From JAENWD01 sp963796915 (GTDB taxonomy: Bacteria; Acidobacteriota; Vicinamibacteria; Vicinamibacterales; JAENWD01), in assembly GCA_963796915.1 (NCBI GenBank), contig CAWCNI010000002.1:1116001-1180000 (forward strand): 64,000 nucleotides of DNA, given 5' to 3'. Each line of letters starts with the position of its first letter. Position 1 is the first letter of the stretch. Position numbers and translations under genes: made by a program. Shown one piece after another: positions 63,489 through 64,000 of the stretch. The notes below the pieces were generated by a model. It did no database searches and had not been told where the DNA came from. It worked only from the letters and a program-made list of their open reading frames with translations.

Positions 63489-64000
63489 CTACTGCGCCCG
63501 CACTGCATACGGGTTGCCGCCGAGCGCGTTCGAGATGTCGGTGATTGCGCGCTGCGCCCGGATGCTGTTGCCGGCGTCGTCGAGGGGCGGCGAGACCACC
63601 GCGATGCCGAACTTGCCAGGCGAGACGGCGATGAGGCCGCCGCCGACGCCGCTCTTGGCCGGAAGCCCGGTGTGATACAGCCACTTGCCGGAGTCGTCAT
63701 ACAGACCGGCGGTCGCCATCACCGCGAGGACACCGGGAACCTTGGCGGCGTCAAGCACGCGCTTGCCGGTCACCGGGTTCTTCCCGCCCGCCGCCAGCGT
63801 CGAGGCCATCGTCGCCAGGTCCTTCGCGTTGACGCCGATCGAGCACTGACGCGTGTAGAGGTCGACGGCCTGCTGCCAGTTCGACTTGATGTAGCCGTAG
63901 GCCAGCATCAGCGCGCCGATCGCCTGGTTGCGCTGGTTGGAGTCCGACTCGGACTTGTAGACGTCCTGCAGCACGCTCAGTGACCGCCCGGCGGCGTCGT
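63489..64000 (-). CDS. glsA: Glutaminase A, C-terminal part (cut by window end)
   Basis: The frame is open through the window edge, so the N-terminus with the SxxK active-site motif is outside. The visible 170 residues match serine-dependent glutaminases: DAAGRSLSVLQDVYKSESDSNQRNQAIGALM, TRQCSIGVNAKDLATMASTLAAGG, KSGVGGGLIAVSPGKFGIAVVSPPLDDAGNS. It hydrolyses glutamine to glutamate and ammonia. It ends 30 bp before the asparaginase start in the same direction, making it the first visible gene of the amide/aspartate operon. Confidence 0.95.
   Translation of the reverse strand, partial: DAAGRSLSVLQDVYKSESDSNQRNQAIGALMLAYGYIKSNWQQAVDLYTRQCSIGVNAKDLATMASTLAAGGKNPVTGKRVLDAAKVPGVLAVMATAGLYDDSGKWLYHTGLPAKSGVGGGLIAVSPGKFGIAVVSPPLDDAGNSIRAQRAITDISNALGGNPYAVRAQ

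Overview
The window is high-GC bacterial DNA, most likely from an acidobacterium of the Vicinamibacteria type. This is an inference from gene content: a PadR regulator next to an ADOP-type duplicated permease, TonB receptors with carboxypeptidase-regulatory N-terminal domains, a CRTAC1 (FG-GAP/ASPIC-UnbV) protein, a giant SBBP-repeat protein, and many one-gene families such as DUF899, DUF1801, DUF1810, DUF3237 and DUF5996. No rRNA, CRISPR array or complete mobile element was seen. One tRNA-Asn was found.

Layout. 1-5.9 kb: the end of an EamA transporter, then a leftward operon of amidase, histidine kinase, response regulator and CRTAC1 protein, joined by 4-bp start/stop overlaps. 6.0-7.8 kb: tRNA-Asn with a copy of its 3' end 217 bp away and a dispersed repeat family, then an M28 peptidase. 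7.8-16.7 kb: small accessory genes, including a flavin-dependent-halogenase-like oxidoreductase, a CPA2 antiporter, a pentapeptide-type beta-helix miniprotein, a VapBC-type toxin-antitoxin pair, two RibD/DHFR-like reductases, an HxlR regulator, a DUF899 protein and a VOC protein. 16.8-19.9 kb: PadR and ADOP permease. 19.9-23.4 kb: a TonB receptor and a secreted CbiX-like chelatase behind a Fur-like palindrome. 23.6-30.8 kb: a metzincin-like protein with an Ig-like partner, then a giant SBBP protein. 31-32.2 kb: a Tat-exported transglutaminase-like protein. 32.3-38.3 kb: a polysaccharide or glycan operon with the aminotransferase, acetyltransferase and oxidoreductase set of 2,3-diamino-uronic sugar synthesis plus glycosyltransferases. 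38.4-46 kb: mixed housekeeping and accessory genes (DUF5996, slipin, phosphoglucomutase, serine protease, DUF998/MarR). 46.8-54.8 kb: a TonB receptor with two secreted peptidases, a cysteine desulfurase and two small genes. 54.8-64 kb: a leftward seven-gene operon of glutaminase (cut by the window edge), exported asparaginase, AspT antiporter, aspartate 4-decarboxylase, second AspT antiporter, a secreted protein of unknown function, and a LamB-like porin.

The last operon is the clearest coherent system. Glutamine and asparagine would be deamidated, aspartate imported in exchange for alanine, and aspartate decarboxylated in the cytosol. That is a known proton-motive decarboxylation cycle, here with a duplicated antiporter, a porin and an uncharacterised secreted protein.

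A striking technical feature is that nine genes carry single-base frameshifts, about 25 in total. Conserved family sequence resumes in another frame with no stop codon between. About 23 behave as one extra base and two as one missing base. They cluster in a few genes (six in the ADOP permease, six in phosphoglucomutase, four in the M20 peptidase, four in the cysteine desulfurase) while neighbours of 2-3.5 kb are intact. Sequencing or assembly error is the most likely cause, so these genes are annotated over their full reconstructed spans.
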